Below, one piece after another: positions 16,402-24,576 of a stretch of 64,000 bases of DNA. The notes below the pieces were generated by a model, which was not told where the DNA came from, did not search any database, and saw only the letters and a program-made list of their open reading frames with translations. Position numbers and translations under genes: made by a program. The stretch's first letter is position 1. Each line of letters opens with the position of its first letter. Origin of the DNA: Saccharopolyspora indica (GTDB lineage Bacteria; Actinomycetota; Actinomycetes; Mycobacteriales; Pseudonocardiaceae); the NCBI RefSeq assembly GCF_027853965.1, contig NZ_JAQGLB010000029.1, forward strand, positions 1 through 64,000, given 5' to 3'.

Positions 16402-17276
16402 AGCCAGTCTCCGGAACCCGCCGCCATCATCCGGTCCAGCGTCGCGCTCGACCAGGTCCGCTCCGGCGCGACGACGTGCATCTGCCGCCACGAGCGGGAT
16501 TTCGGCACCGGCGGGTGGAGCACGTCGGAGACCTGCCGGGCGGCGTCGACGACCAGCGGCGCCACCTTCTCCAGCGGCGTCTGGACGCGCCCCACCAGCG
16601 AGATGCTGCCCACCGGGCCTTCCGGGCCGCGGACCGCGACCGCCGCGCAGGCCAGCGAGCGGACGCACTCGCCCCGCTCGAAGGCCAGCCCGCGGCGCCG
16701 CCGGATGCGGTCGAGCTCCTGGTGCAGGGTGCAGAGGTCGGCGATGGTGCGGTCGGTCAGCCTGCCGATGTGCTCGCCGAGCAGCTCGTCCACCGCTTCC
16801 GGTTCGAGCCACGCCAGCATCGCCTTGCCCAGCGCGGTCGAGTGCGCCGGGGCCCGGCCGCCGACCCGCGAGGGCACCGACTCCGCGAACCGCCCGCCCA
16901 CCTTGTCCAGGTAGCGGATCTCGCCCCCGTCCAGCACCGCGAGGTGAACGACCATTCCAGTCCGCATCTGGAGGTCGTGCAGCAGCGGTGCCGCGGCGTT
17001 GCGCAGCTCGCCGTGCGCGTTGGCCCGACCGCCGAGGCTCAGCGCCCGGCGGCCGAGCGAGTAGCCTGCCGCGCTGTGCTGGAGCCAGTCCAGCCGGACC
17101 AGCTGGTCGAGGATGCGGTGCGCGGTTGACCTCGGCAGATGTGTTCTCCGCGCGACGTCTTCCAGGGTGAGCCGGACCGTGCACCGCTCGAAGGAGTCGA
17201 GGATCAGGGTCATCCGCTCCACCATCGAGGGCGGTAGCTCGCGACGCGGGGCGGCGGGAATGGCAGGGACGGTCAT
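16398..17276 (-). CDS. IclR-family transcriptional regulator of the steroid region
   Basis: 292 residues. Winged HTH at about residues 36-60 (LTLEDVARRTHLPRSTAHRIL), then the IclR effector domain with RVGGRAPAHSTALGKAMLAWL and FERGECVRSLACAAVAV. The ATG at 17276 follows GGGGAG. It overlaps the end of hsaB by four bases on the opposite strand. IclR-type proteins often activate aromatic or steroid catabolic genes from palindromes just upstream of -35. It is therefore my first candidate for the protein that reads the TCCCGNTSANCGGGA sites, one of which lies in its divergent promoter region. Confidence 0.85.
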   Translation of the reverse strand: MTVPAIPAAPRRELPPSMVERMTLILDSFERCTVRLTLEDVARRTHLPRSTAHRILDQLVRLDWLQHSAAGYSLGRRALSLGGRANAHGELRNAAAPLLHDLQMRTGMVVHLAVLDGGEIRYLDKVGGRFAESVPSRVGGRAPAHSTALGKAMLAWLEPEAVDELLGEHIGRLTDRTIADLCTLHQELDRIRRRRGLAFERGECVRSLACAAVAVRGPEGPVGSISLVGRVQTPLEKVAPLVVDAARQVSDVLHPPVPKSRSWRQMHVVAPERTWSSATLDRMMAAGSGDWL

Positions 17277-17399
17277 GGTGCTCCCCTCAGCCCGGTTGAC
17301 GAAGGGCAAAACTGAAATGAATTCCACCCGACTTCCCGACGGTAGCAGCGCCGCGCCCGAGGCGGAACCCTCGCACCGGAGTTTCGGTCCCAGCGGTTC

Positions 17400-17414
17400 T
17401 CCCGATGACCGGGA
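17400..17414 (+). promoter_or_regulatory. steroid-region palindrome site 7 (LLM gene promoter)
   Basis: TCCCGATGACCGGGA, a perfect arm match. It ends 30 bp before the candidate -10 TAAACC (17444-17449) and 69 bp before the ATG at 17483, and is also 124 bp upstream of the divergent IclR gene. Confidence 0.62.
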
Positions 17415-17482
17415 CGGGCCTGGAGTTCGGCCGGCCGCTCGGCTAAACCTGGTTGTCGGTTCCGGCGAGGAGAGGTCTGCGG

Positions 17483-18328
17483 ATGAGGATCGGCATCGTC
17501 AGCCCGGTGGTGACCCGGGTGCCCGGGGCGCATTCGGAGTGGGAGCGCACCGCGGGCGTCGACGACCTCGGGCGGATCGCCGAGACCGCCGACGACCTGG
17601 GCTTCCACCACCTGACCTGCAGCGAGCACGTGGCCGTGCCCCGGGAGGTGGCCGAGCAGCGCGGTGCGACGTACTGGGACCCGCTGGCCACCTTCGGATA
17701 CCTGGCCGCGCGCACCAGCCGGATCCGCTTCGTCACGCAGGTCCTGGTGCTCGGCTACCACCACCCGCTGGAGATCGCCAAGCGCTACGGCACCCTCGAC
17801 CGGGTGGCCGGCGGCCGCCTGGTGCTGGGCCTGGGCGTCGGCAGCCTCGAAGAGGAATTCCAGTTGCTCGGCGCGGAGTTCGCCGACCGGGGCTCCCGGG
17901 CCGATGACGCGCTCGCCGCGCTGCGCGCGAGCCTGTCGCGCCGGGAACCGGAGTACCACGGCGAGCACTACGACTACGCGGGCTTCGTCGTGGAACCGCA
18001 CGCCGTGCAGGACCGCGTGCCGTTCTGGATCGGCGGCCGGACGCTGCGCTCGCTGCGGCGCGCGGCGACGCACGGCGACGGCTGGGTGCCGTTCGGGCTC
18101 ACCAGCCCGCAACTGCGGGAGATGCTGGCGAAGGTGGATCTGCCCGCGGGCTTCGAAGTCGTGCTCCCCGCAGGCGAGGTGCTCGATCCGTCCGGCGACC
18201 GGGCGGCGGCCGAGGCGGCGCTGGCGCGGGCGCGCGATGCGGGCGCGACGCTGGTCGGCGCGCAGCTGCGGGCGCGATCGGTCGAGCACTACTGCGAGCA
18301 GCTCGAAGCCCTGGCCGACATCGACTGA
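17483..18328 (+). CDS. LLM-class F420-dependent oxidoreductase
   Basis: 281 residues of the luciferase-like monooxygenase fold. Recognisable parts are the N-terminal MRIGIVSPVVT strand, TSRIRFVTQVLVLGYHHPLEIAKRYGTLDRVAGGRLVLGLGVGSLEEEF and VPFWIGGRTLRSLRRAATHGDGWVPFG, typical of actinobacterial F420-binding members. The ATG at 17483 has GGAGAGG upstream. It leads a plus-strand unit with two NTF2-fold proteins and carries the steroid promoter palindrome, so it probably reduces or oxidises a steroid intermediate; substrate unknown. Confidence 0.78.
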   Translation: MRIGIVSPVVTRVPGAHSEWERTAGVDDLGRIAETADDLGFHHLTCSEHVAVPREVAEQRGATYWDPLATFGYLAARTSRIRFVTQVLVLGYHHPLEIAKRYGTLDRVAGGRLVLGLGVGSLEEEFQLLGAEFADRGSRADDALAALRASLSRREPEYHGEHYDYAGFVVEPHAVQDRVPFWIGGRTLRSLRRAATHGDGWVPFGLTSPQLREMLAKVDLPAGFEVVLPAGEVLDPSGDRAAAEAALARARDAGATLVGAQLRARSVEHYCEQLEALADID

Positions 18329-18340
18329 GCGGAGGCACCG

Positions 18341-18850
18341 ATGGCCGAGCAGCCCACCGAACTCGCCGAACTGGCGGCCCGCCTGCGGAGGCTGGAGGAC
18401 CAGCAGGAGATCGCCCGCCTCATCGCCAGCTACGGCCCGCTGGTCGACAGCGGCAGCGCCGATGCCGTGGCCGACCGCTGGGAACCCGACGGCGCCTACG
18501 ACGTCGACGAGCTGTCGATGAGCGGCCGCGACGAGATCACCGCGATGGTCGCCGGGCCGCGGCACCAGAGCTGGATCCGCGGTGGCTGCGCGCACTTCCT
18601 GGGCCCGGCGCACGTCACGGTCGAGGACGACGAGGCGGTCGCGGTCGGCCACTCGCTGATGATCGTGCACCGCGACGGCGAGTTCGTCGTGCGCCGCGCC
18701 ACCGCCAACCGCTGGCAGCTGCGCCGGGGCCCGCGGGGCTGGCGCGTGACCCGGCGAACGAGCCGGGTCCTCGACGGCCGCGAGGAGTCGCCCCGGCTGC
18801 TCGCGGCGCTCGGCATCGACGAGAAGCACCGCAGCGAGGAGAACCGATGA
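18341..18850 (+). CDS. SnoaL-like NTF2-fold protein 1
   Basis: 169 residues. The opening LRRLEDQQEIARLIASYGPLVDSGSADAVADRWEPDGAYDVD is typical of the SnoaL_4/NTF2-like fold, which includes ketosteroid isomerases, dehydratases and polyketide cyclases. It starts 13 bp after the LLM gene and overlaps the next gene by ATGA. In this steroid region an isomerase or dehydratase role is plausible, but I cannot place the catalytic Tyr/Asp of ketosteroid isomerase with confidence. Confidence 0.72.
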   Translation: MAEQPTELAELAARLRRLEDQQEIARLIASYGPLVDSGSADAVADRWEPDGAYDVDELSMSGRDEITAMVAGPRHQSWIRGGCAHFLGPAHVTVEDDEAVAVGHSLMIVHRDGEFVVRRATANRWQLRRGPRGWRVTRRTSRVLDGREESPRLLAALGIDEKHRSEENR

Positions 18851-19260
18851 GCGACCGTGACGACATCGCCGAACGACTGGCCGAGCTGGCCGCCGCGATC
18901 GACGCCCGCGACTGGGATTCGGTCCGGGCGGCCTTCCTCCCGGACGCCCGCGGCTACGGAACGGACGGAGCGGAGGAGATCGTCCGCCAGGTCAGCGGCC
19001 ACCTCGGCGCCTGCGGCCCCACGCAGCACCTCATCGGCAACCACCGCATCACGGTGGACGGCGACACCGCGCGCTCCCTCACCTACGCCCGCGTCTACCA
19101 CTGCGGAGCGGGCGCGATGGCCGGGAAGTTCTTCGAGTGCATGGGCGAGTACGACGACCGCTGGGTGCGCACGCCCGAGGGCTGGCGGCTGTCCTCCCGC
19201 GACTTCGACATGCGCATCTTCCTGGGCGACTTCGGAGTTTTCGGCCCAGCGGCTTCCTGA
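18847..19260 (+). CDS. SnoaL-like NTF2-fold protein 2
   Basis: 137 residues, related in fold to the protein encoded just upstream and joined to it by an ATGA overlap (18847-18850). It has the N-terminal helix IAERLAELAAAIDARDWDSVRAAF, the THLIGNH-like turn (TQHLIGNHRITVDGD) and the closing sheet segment WRLSSRDFDMRIF. Two consecutive NTF2-fold genes suggest a heterodimer or sequential steps. Function is inferred only as steroid isomerase, hydratase or dehydratase. Confidence 0.7.
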   Translation: MSDRDDIAERLAELAAAIDARDWDSVRAAFLPDARGYGTDGAEEIVRQVSGHLGACGPTQHLIGNHRITVDGDTARSLTYARVYHCGAGAMAGKFFECMGEYDDRWVRTPEGWRLSSRDFDMRIFLGDFGVFGPAAS

Positions 19261-19264
19261 CCGC

Positions 19265-19279
19265 TCTCGGTGAGCGGGA
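19265..19279 (+). promoter_or_regulatory. steroid-region palindrome site 8 (MFS promoter)
   Basis: TCTCGGTGAGCGGGA, one arm mismatch. It ends 30 bp before the candidate -10 TAGCGT (19309-19314). Confidence 0.58.
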
Positions 19280-19411
19280 CCACACCGAACACTCCTCAGC
19301 CGGGTGGCTAGCGTCCGGCACGTCCTTCCCCGGGCAGCACGCTCGGTCGCGATTCCCCTGCTGCCGAGACGTTTTCGACGCTCCCGCCGCTCGACTCGAT
19401 GAGGAGTCACG

Positions 19412-20854
19412 ATGGATCAGGCATCTCCACGGCAAAGACCGGCCTCCACCGGATCGGACGCCGACGGCGAATCCGTTCGCCAGGACCGCTCCACCGCGCA
19501 GAACTGGGCGATCGTCGCTCTCCTCGTCCTGCTGGTCGAGATAACCGGCCTCACCTACACGATGGTCACCCCGGCGCTGTCGGAGATCGCCGCCGCCTAC
19601 CGCTCACCGGACATCTCCTGGATCGTCACCGCCGTGACCCTGGTCGGCGCGATCGCCTTCGCGGTGTGCGGGAAGCTGGGCGACGTCCACGGCAAGAAGG
19701 CGGTCGCGCTGGTGTGCTCCGCGGTGTTCGCCGTCGGCACCGCGCTGTGCGCGACGGCCCCGGTGCTACCGCTGCTGATCGCCGGGCGCGCGTTGCAGGG
19801 GTTCGGGCTGGCCGTGCTGTCGCTGGCCTACGGGCTGGTCCGCGACGTGCTCCCGAAGCGGCTGATCCCGATCGCGCTGGGCTTCATCGGCACCGGCATG
19901 GGCGCCAGCGCGATCATCGGCCCGGTCATCAGCGGGCTGCTCGTCGAACCGTTCTCCTTCCGCGGCATCTTCTGGTTCCAGTTCGGCTACGCGATCGTGG
20001 TGGGCCTGCTGGTGTGGCGGTTCGTCCCGGAGAGCGGGCTGCGCGCCCGGGTCGGCGTGGACTGGATCGGCGCGGTGCTGCTCGGGTTCGGCGCGCTGGC
20101 CTTCCTCTTCGGCGTCGGCATGATCAAGAGCGCCGGCTGGTCATCGGTGCCGGTGCTGGGCGGGATCGGTGCGGGCGCGGTCCTCATCGCGGGGTGGTTC
20201 CGCTACGAGCGGCGCGCCGCCGATCCGCTGGTGCGCATCGAGCTCCTCGCGCAGCGGCGGGTCGGGTTGCCGCTGCTGGCCAACGGGTGCGTCCAGTTCG
20301 CGCTGGTCGGCAACTCGATGCTGGTCCCGATGTTCGTCATGTCGGCCCCGGAAGGCGGTTTCGGGTTCGGCGCGTCGGCGCTGGAGGTGGCCGGTTTCCT
20401 CGCCGCGTCGGGTGTGTCGGCGATGGTGGCGGGCCCGGTCAGCGGGCTGATCTCGCGACGCTTCGGGCCCCGCGCCGGCATGACGTTCGGTGCTTCGGCG
20501 CTCGTCGCCGGGGCGACCCTGATCGCGTTCGCGCACGACACCGCGACGGCGGTCCTGCTGGCCCAGCTGGTGTTCGGGGTCGGCATCGGCTCGGCGTCGG
20601 CGGCGCTGCCGAACGTGCTCGTGCACGCGGTTCCGGCCGACGTCCAGGGCGTCAGCGGCGGAATGCTGAACCTGGTGGGCAGTTTCGGGAGTTCGATCGG
20701 ATCGCAGGTGCTGATCGTGCTGCTCCTGCTGCCCGGCGCTGGTGCCCACTACGCCGAAACCGGTTTCGTGCTGGCCTTCCTCGCCACCGCCGCGTGCGGC
20801 GCGATCGCCCTGACCAGCGCACTGCTGATCGGCCCGCTCCGCGACCGGCGATGA
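19412..20854 (+). CDS. MFS transporter, 14-TM DHA2 type
   Basis: 480 residues with a long soluble N-terminus and about 14 hydrophobic segments. The loop motif GKLGDVHGKKAV and the segment RALQGFGLAVLSLAYGLVRDVLPKR match drug:H+ antiporter-2 proteins. A GAGGAG site precedes the ATG. It is expressed from its own promoter with a steroid palindrome 133 bp upstream of the start, so its substrate is probably a steroid, a degradation intermediate or a related lipid. Direction of transport is not predictable from sequence. Confidence 0.8.
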   Translation: MDQASPRQRPASTGSDADGESVRQDRSTAQNWAIVALLVLLVEITGLTYTMVTPALSEIAAAYRSPDISWIVTAVTLVGAIAFAVCGKLGDVHGKKAVALVCSAVFAVGTALCATAPVLPLLIAGRALQGFGLAVLSLAYGLVRDVLPKRLIPIALGFIGTGMGASAIIGPVISGLLVEPFSFRGIFWFQFGYAIVVGLLVWRFVPESGLRARVGVDWIGAVLLGFGALAFLFGVGMIKSAGWSSVPVLGGIGAGAVLIAGWFRYERRAADPLVRIELLAQRRVGLPLLANGCVQFALVGNSMLVPMFVMSAPEGGFGFGASALEVAGFLAASGVSAMVAGPVSGLISRRFGPRAGMTFGASALVAGATLIAFAHDTATAVLLAQLVFGVGIGSASAALPNVLVHAVPADVQGVSGGMLNLVGSFGSSIGSQVLIVLLLLPGAGAHYAETGFVLAFLATAACGAIALTSALLIGPLRDRR

Positions 20855-20858
20855 CCGG

Positions 20859-20887
20859 GTGCGGGCTGCGGTTCCCGCAGCCCGCAC
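20859..20887. terminator. bidirectional terminator hairpin
   Basis: GTGCGGGCTGCGG-TTC-CCGCAGCCCGCAC, a perfect 13-bp stem with a 3-nt loop, between the convergent MFS and SDR genes. Confidence 0.8.
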
Positions 20888-20893
20888 AGCCGG

Positions 20894-21661
20894 CTAGAAG
20901 ACGCCCGGCCCGCGCAAGGTCGCATCGGCGCCACCGTCCACGTAGATCACCTGGCCGGTCATGTGCGTGTTCCCGGTGCTGATCAGCCAGCTCAGCGCGG
21001 TGGCGATGACGGCGGGCTGGGCGTAGCCGTTCAGCGGCATCGGCACCGCCCGGTCCATGACCGCCTTCATCTCCTCGTCCGCGACGAGCGGTGCGACCAT
21101 GGGGCTGAGCACCACGCCCGGCGCCACGGCGTTGAGCGGGATGCCCGCACCGGCCCACTCCTCGGTCACCGCCGCGCGGCGCAGCCATTGCGCGAGAGCC
21201 GACTTCGACGACGGGTAGAGCCGGTTCCCGGTGCCGTTGGCGACCGCCGCGCGGGCGAGTTCCAAGGCGGCGGGCTCGTCGTCCCGCAGGCAGGCGTCCA
21301 CCACGGCCTGGTCCACCGGCTGGGTGCCCGCGATGGAACCGACCACCGCGGCCCGCGGGTTCGGCGCCGCGGCGAGCACCGGGCGAAGGCCTTCCAGCAG
21401 CCGGACCACGCCGAAGTGGTTGACGCTCACGGTGACCGGGTCGGGCGCCGAGACACCGGCGCACGCGACCACTCCGTCCAGCGGCCCGGCGCCGATCCCG
21501 GCCACCGCCCGAGCACGTCCGTCCTCAGTGGAGAGATCGGCCCGGACGTCGGCGTCCTCCCGGTCGACGCCGATGACGGTGTCGCCCTGAGCTCGCAGCA
21601 CCTCCACCAGCGCCTTGCCGATGCCCGATGCCGAGCCCGTCACTGCGATACGACGTGTCAT
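20894..21661 (-). CDS. SDR resembling 3alpha-hydroxysteroid dehydrogenase/carbonyl reductase
   Basis: 255 residues. Glycine motif TGSASGIGKAL (8-18), a DVRADLS segment, VVACAGVSAP, VNHFGVVRLLEGLRPVL, catalytic Ser109, Tyr149 and Lys153 (YPSSK), and GVVLSPM. This combination, with the short DREDADVRADLS stretch in place of the normal cofactor loop, resembles the 3alpha-HSD/carbonyl reductase group. That fits oxidation of a 3alpha-hydroxyl in bile-acid-type steroids. The ATG at 21661 sits behind the leader repeat, whose AGGCGGGACAG end is followed by a second AGGCGGGGCAG. Confidence 0.72.
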   Translation of the reverse strand: MTRRIAVTGSASGIGKALVEVLRAQGDTVIGVDREDADVRADLSTEDGRARAVAGIGAGPLDGVVACAGVSAPDPVTVSVNHFGVVRLLEGLRPVLAAAPNPRAAVVGSIAGTQPVDQAVVDACLRDDEPAALELARAAVANGTGNRLYPSSKSALAQWLRRAAVTEEWAGAGIPLNAVAPGVVLSPMVAPLVADEEMKAVMDRAVPMPLNGYAQPAVIATALSWLISTGNTHMTGQVIYVDGGADATLRGPGVF

Positions 21662-21677
21662 GCCTGCCCCGCCTCGC

Positions 21678-21788
21678 TGTCCCGCCTCTCCGAGATTTTC
21701 AGTGGTGGTTGCGTTCGGTGTTGTTCTCGCGTTTGGCGGTTTCTTGTGGCTGGGTTGCATCACGGTCCCCTGAGGTGCGGTTGAGCAG
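21678..21788 (-). repeat. leader repeat, copy 2
   Basis: About 111 bp on the minus strand, CTGCTCAACCGCACCTCAGG through GGAGAGGCGGGACAG. The ribosome-binding end is partly duplicated before the ATG at 21661. Confidence 0.85.
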
Positions 21789-21892
21789 GACTCCTGCCCC
21801 TTGTTGACACAAGGGCTCTCACGGCTCGCAGCTCATCTGCGGCTGCGCTGGCCTCATGCCTAGCCGAGCACCGTACCGGCGCAGTCCGGCCG

Positions 21893-21907
21893 TACCGGTG
21901 AGTGGGA
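21893..21907 (+). promoter_or_regulatory. steroid-region palindrome site 9 (lipase promoter)
   Basis: TACCGGTGAGTGGGA, identical to site 3, 74 bp before the GTG at 21982. No clear TANNNT -10 follows at the usual distance. Confidence 0.55.
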
Positions 21908-21981
21908 TCCGCGCACCCGCCGGCGGTTTCCGGCGCGTTGTCTCTGGCGCGACGCCATCGGCCCGCACAGGAGGAACGCCC

Positions 21982-23136
21982 GTGAACCGGTTGTCCCTGA
22001 CCACCTTGCTGACCGCGCTGCTCGTGGCTGGTTGCTCCGCGGGCACCTCTCCGGAACCGGCGCGCGGCACGTTGTCGAGCTCGGTTCCGCTGGAGCACGA
22101 ACGGCTGCCCAGCGCGCAGAGCGAATGGCTGATCACCTACACCTCCGAAGGCGCCCGCGGCGAACCCGTCACCGTCTCCGGAACCGTTTCGGTGCCCGCC
22201 TCGCCGCCGCCGCGGCAGGGCTGGCCGGTGATCAGCTGGGCGCACGGCACCACCGGCACCGCCGATGTCTGCGCACCGTCGGCCGACCGGCCGGGCGGAC
22301 CGGCGCACGGCTACGTCGGACTCGCCGACCAGACCCTGGACCGGTGGGTCGCCGCGGGCTACGCGGTGGTGCAGACCGACTACGAGGGACTCGGCACGCC
22401 CGGCGAGCACCCGTACCTCAACGGGCCGAGCGCGGCGAACGCGGTGGCCGACATCGTCCGCGCCGCACGCCAGGTCGCGCCCGGCATCGGCTCGGACTGG
22501 TTCGCGATGGGGCACAGCCAAGGCGGTCACGCCGCCCTCCACACCGCAGCGGCCGACCAGCGGGACCTGACGCTGCGCGGTGCGGTGGCCATCGCGCCGG
22601 GCGGCTTCCAGAGCAGCCGGACCGCCGCGTACTTCCAGCAGCAGTCCGACGAGCGCAGCGTCCGGGCGGCGCTGCCGTTCCTGCCCACGCTGATCATCGG
22701 GGCCGCCGCCGCGGATCCCGGGATCGTGCCGGAGGACCTGCTCGACGAGCAGGCCCGGCCGGTGCTGGACGCGGCGCGCCGGACCTGCCAGGACGGCGTC
22801 CGCGAGGCCGCCGCGACGGTCAGCGCGGACCGCGTCTTCCGGGACGGCGCCGACCTGGGCGGGCTCACCGCGTACCTGAAGTCGCAGGAACCGGAAGGCC
22901 TGGCGCTGCGCGTCCCGACGCTGGTGCTGCAGGGCAGCGCGGATGCCCTGGTGGCCGCACCGGGCACCGCGAGCCTGGTCGAAGCGCTGTGCGGCCGCTC
23001 CTCCGCGATCGGCTACGAGGTCTTCGACGGCGCGGACCACCGCCAAGTCCTCGCCGCTTCCCAACCGGCCGCCCAGCGATTCACCGAAACGCTCCTCACC
23101 GGCGGACAACCGCAGAGCTCCTGCCCCCGGCCGTGA
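21982..23136 (+). CDS. secreted lipoprotein alpha/beta-hydrolase, secretory lipase type
   Basis: 384 residues. A lipoprotein signal peptide ends in the lipobox LVAGC with Cys18 as the lipidated residue, so the enzyme should sit on the outer face of the membrane. The hydrolase core has WAHGTTGT as oxyanion region, nucleophile Ser179 in GHSQGG, and late Asp/His in GSADALVA and GADHRQV. It resembles the secretory lipase family (PF03583). AGGAGG precedes the GTG. With a steroid palindrome upstream, hydrolysis of sterol esters or lipids outside the cell is a reasonable inference. Confidence 0.8.
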   Translation: MNRLSLTTLLTALLVAGCSAGTSPEPARGTLSSSVPLEHERLPSAQSEWLITYTSEGARGEPVTVSGTVSVPASPPPRQGWPVISWAHGTTGTADVCAPSADRPGGPAHGYVGLADQTLDRWVAAGYAVVQTDYEGLGTPGEHPYLNGPSAANAVADIVRAARQVAPGIGSDWFAMGHSQGGHAALHTAAADQRDLTLRGAVAIAPGGFQSSRTAAYFQQQSDERSVRAALPFLPTLIIGAAAADPGIVPEDLLDEQARPVLDAARRTCQDGVREAAATVSADRVFRDGADLGGLTAYLKSQEPEGLALRVPTLVLQGSADALVAAPGTASLVEALCGRSSAIGYEVFDGADHRQVLAASQPAAQRFTETLLTGGQPQSSCPRP

Positions 23137-23213
23137 CCCGGCGCCGAGCCCGCGCGTCGCGGACAATCGGCCCCGGCAGGAGCCGCGAATCCAGCGCGAA
23201 CGGAGGTGACGGC

Positions 23214-24143
23214 GTGAAGGCGATCGCCCTCGACGAGTACGGCGGGCCGGACGCCCTCCGGCTGACCGATCTCCCGGAGCCGAAGGTCGCTCCCGGCGAG
23301 GTGCTGATCCGGGTGAAGGCCGCCGGCGTCAACCCGGTGGACTGGAAGCTCGCCGCGGGCGGCCTCGACGGCCTCCTGGAGACGCACTTCCCGCTGATCC
23401 CGGGCTGGGACGTGGCCGGGGTCGTCGAGCGGACGGGCTTCGACGTCGAGGAGTACGCGCCCGGCGACGAGGTGTACGGCTACATCCGCAAGGACACCGC
23501 CCAGCACGGCGGCTACGCGGAACTGGTCTCCGCGCACCTGCGCATGCTGGCCCGCAAGCCCGTCGCGCTGTCCTGGGAGCAGGCCGCGGGCGTTCCGCTC
23601 GCCGGGCTGACCGCGCACCAGGCGATCGACCGGGTCGGCCTCGGCGCAGGTGACACCGTGCTGGTCCACGCGGCGGCGGGCGGGGTCGGTTCGCTCGGCG
23701 TCCAGATCGCCGTGGCGCGCGGCGCCCGCGTGATCGGCACCGCGAGCGAGCGCAACCACGACTTCGTGCGGCAGCTGGGCGCGGAACCGGTGACCTACGG
23801 GCCCGGGCTCGCCGACCGCGTGGCCGAGCTGGCGCCGGACGGCGTCGACGCGGCGCTCGACTTCTTCGGGGCCGACGCCGTCGACGCATCGCTGCAGCTG
23901 CTCGAGAAGCCGGAGCGCCTCGCCTCCATCGCCAATCCGGAGGCCGCGGCGAAGGGCGGCCACTACGTCTGGGTCCGCCCCGACTCGGCGGGCCTCGCGA
24001 AGCTCGCCGGGCTGGCCGACAGCGGACAGCTGACCGTGCACGTGCACCAGGTGCTCCCGCTCGCCGAAGCAGCGGAGGCCTGGCGCCTGAACCAGCTCGG
24101 GCACACGCGCGGCAAGCTCGTGCTCTCCACCGAAGATCTCTGA
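23214..24143 (+). CDS. zinc-independent MDR NADP-dependent oxidoreductase
   Basis: 309 residues of the quinone oxidoreductase-like medium-chain dehydrogenase family: N-terminal GroES-like domain (VKAAGVNPVDWKL, GWDVAGVV) and Rossmann motif HAAAGGVGSLGVQIA. The zinc ligands of alcohol dehydrogenases are missing. The GTG at 23214 has GGAGG upstream. It follows the lipase gene by 77 bp and may be co-transcribed. Substrate is unknown; such enzymes reduce quinones or alpha,beta-unsaturated carbonyls. Confidence 0.78.
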   Translation: MKAIALDEYGGPDALRLTDLPEPKVAPGEVLIRVKAAGVNPVDWKLAAGGLDGLLETHFPLIPGWDVAGVVERTGFDVEEYAPGDEVYGYIRKDTAQHGGYAELVSAHLRMLARKPVALSWEQAAGVPLAGLTAHQAIDRVGLGAGDTVLVHAAAGGVGSLGVQIAVARGARVIGTASERNHDFVRQLGAEPVTYGPGLADRVAELAPDGVDAALDFFGADAVDASLQLLEKPERLASIANPEAAAKGGHYVWVRPDSAGLAKLAGLADSGQLTVHVHQVLPLAEAAEAWRLNQLGHTRGKLVLSTEDL

Positions 24144-24210
24144 AGCGCTGCCCGGAAGGCCCGCCGCCGTGCAGGTCGAGTGCGGTGAGCCACAGCGGCG
24201 TGCGGTCCGG

Positions 24211-24226
24211 ATACCCCCGGGGGTAC
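24211..24226. promoter_or_regulatory. CstR/CsoR-type operator 1
   Basis: ATACCCCCGGGGGTAC, a G-tract palindrome of the kind bound by CsoR/CstR tetramers, immediately upstream of the repressor gene. Confidence 0.8.
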
Positions 24227-24242
24227 CTTCGGAGGCATGCAG

Positions 24243-24506
24243 ATGAAACCCGAACTGCTCGGCGACGCGCTGACGCGCCTGCGGCGCGCTCAGGGGCAGC
24301 TGGCGAGCGTCATCGAGTCGATCGAGGACGGCGACGACTGCGCGGCGGTGCTCACCCAGCTGGCCGCCGTTTCCCGCGCCCTCGACCGCGCCGGCTTCAA
24401 GATCGTGGCCAGCGGCATGCGGTACTGCCAGCAGGCCAGGGAGGACGGCGAGGAGCCGCCGATGACCGAGCAGGAGCTCGAACGCCTCTTCCTCGCCCTC
24501 GCCTGA
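24243..24506 (+). CDS. cstR: CstR-type persulfide-sensing repressor (CsoR/DUF156 family)
   Basis: 87 residues, an all-helical CsoR-family protein. It keeps Cys33 (DGDDCAAVL) and Cys62 (MRYCQQ) but has no His in the helix where copper-sensing CsoR has its metal ligand. The two-Cys pattern is that of CstR, which forms di- and polysulfide links and leaves DNA when persulfides build up. I chose the ATG at 24243 because GGAGG is 7 bases upstream; the ATG at 24237 is too close. It is flanked by matching operators and followed by persulfide-processing genes. Confidence 0.85.
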   Translation: MKPELLGDALTRLRRAQGQLASVIESIEDGDDCAAVLTQLAAVSRALDRAGFKIVASGMRYCQQAREDGEEPPMTEQELERLFLALA

Positions 24507-24545
24507 CCCCGCCCGACCCGAGCACACCACCCATGTGCCCATCGC

Positions 24546-24561
24546 ATACCCCCAGGGGTAT
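24546..24561. promoter_or_regulatory. CstR/CsoR-type operator 2
   Basis: ATACCCCCAGGGGTAT directly before the GGAGG of the persulfide dioxygenase gene. It nearly repeats operator 1 and gives the operon a second repressed promoter. Confidence 0.8.
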
Positions 24562-24576
24562 CGGAGGTGAAACGCC

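Larger units (their letters stand above)
21662..21981. other. divergent intergenic region, SDR / lipase
   Basis: 320 bp without a gene. It contains leader repeat copy 2 next to the SDR start and steroid palindrome site 9 for the lipase. Between them, near 21800, lies a small CCTTGT/ACAAGG inverted repeat. Confidence 0.6.

Noticed and set aside
21662..21763. N-terminal extension of the SDR through leader repeat copy 2
   Set aside because: The frame is open, but the repeat is not read in a constant frame relative to the start codon at the other copies, and a ribosome-binding site directly precedes 21661.
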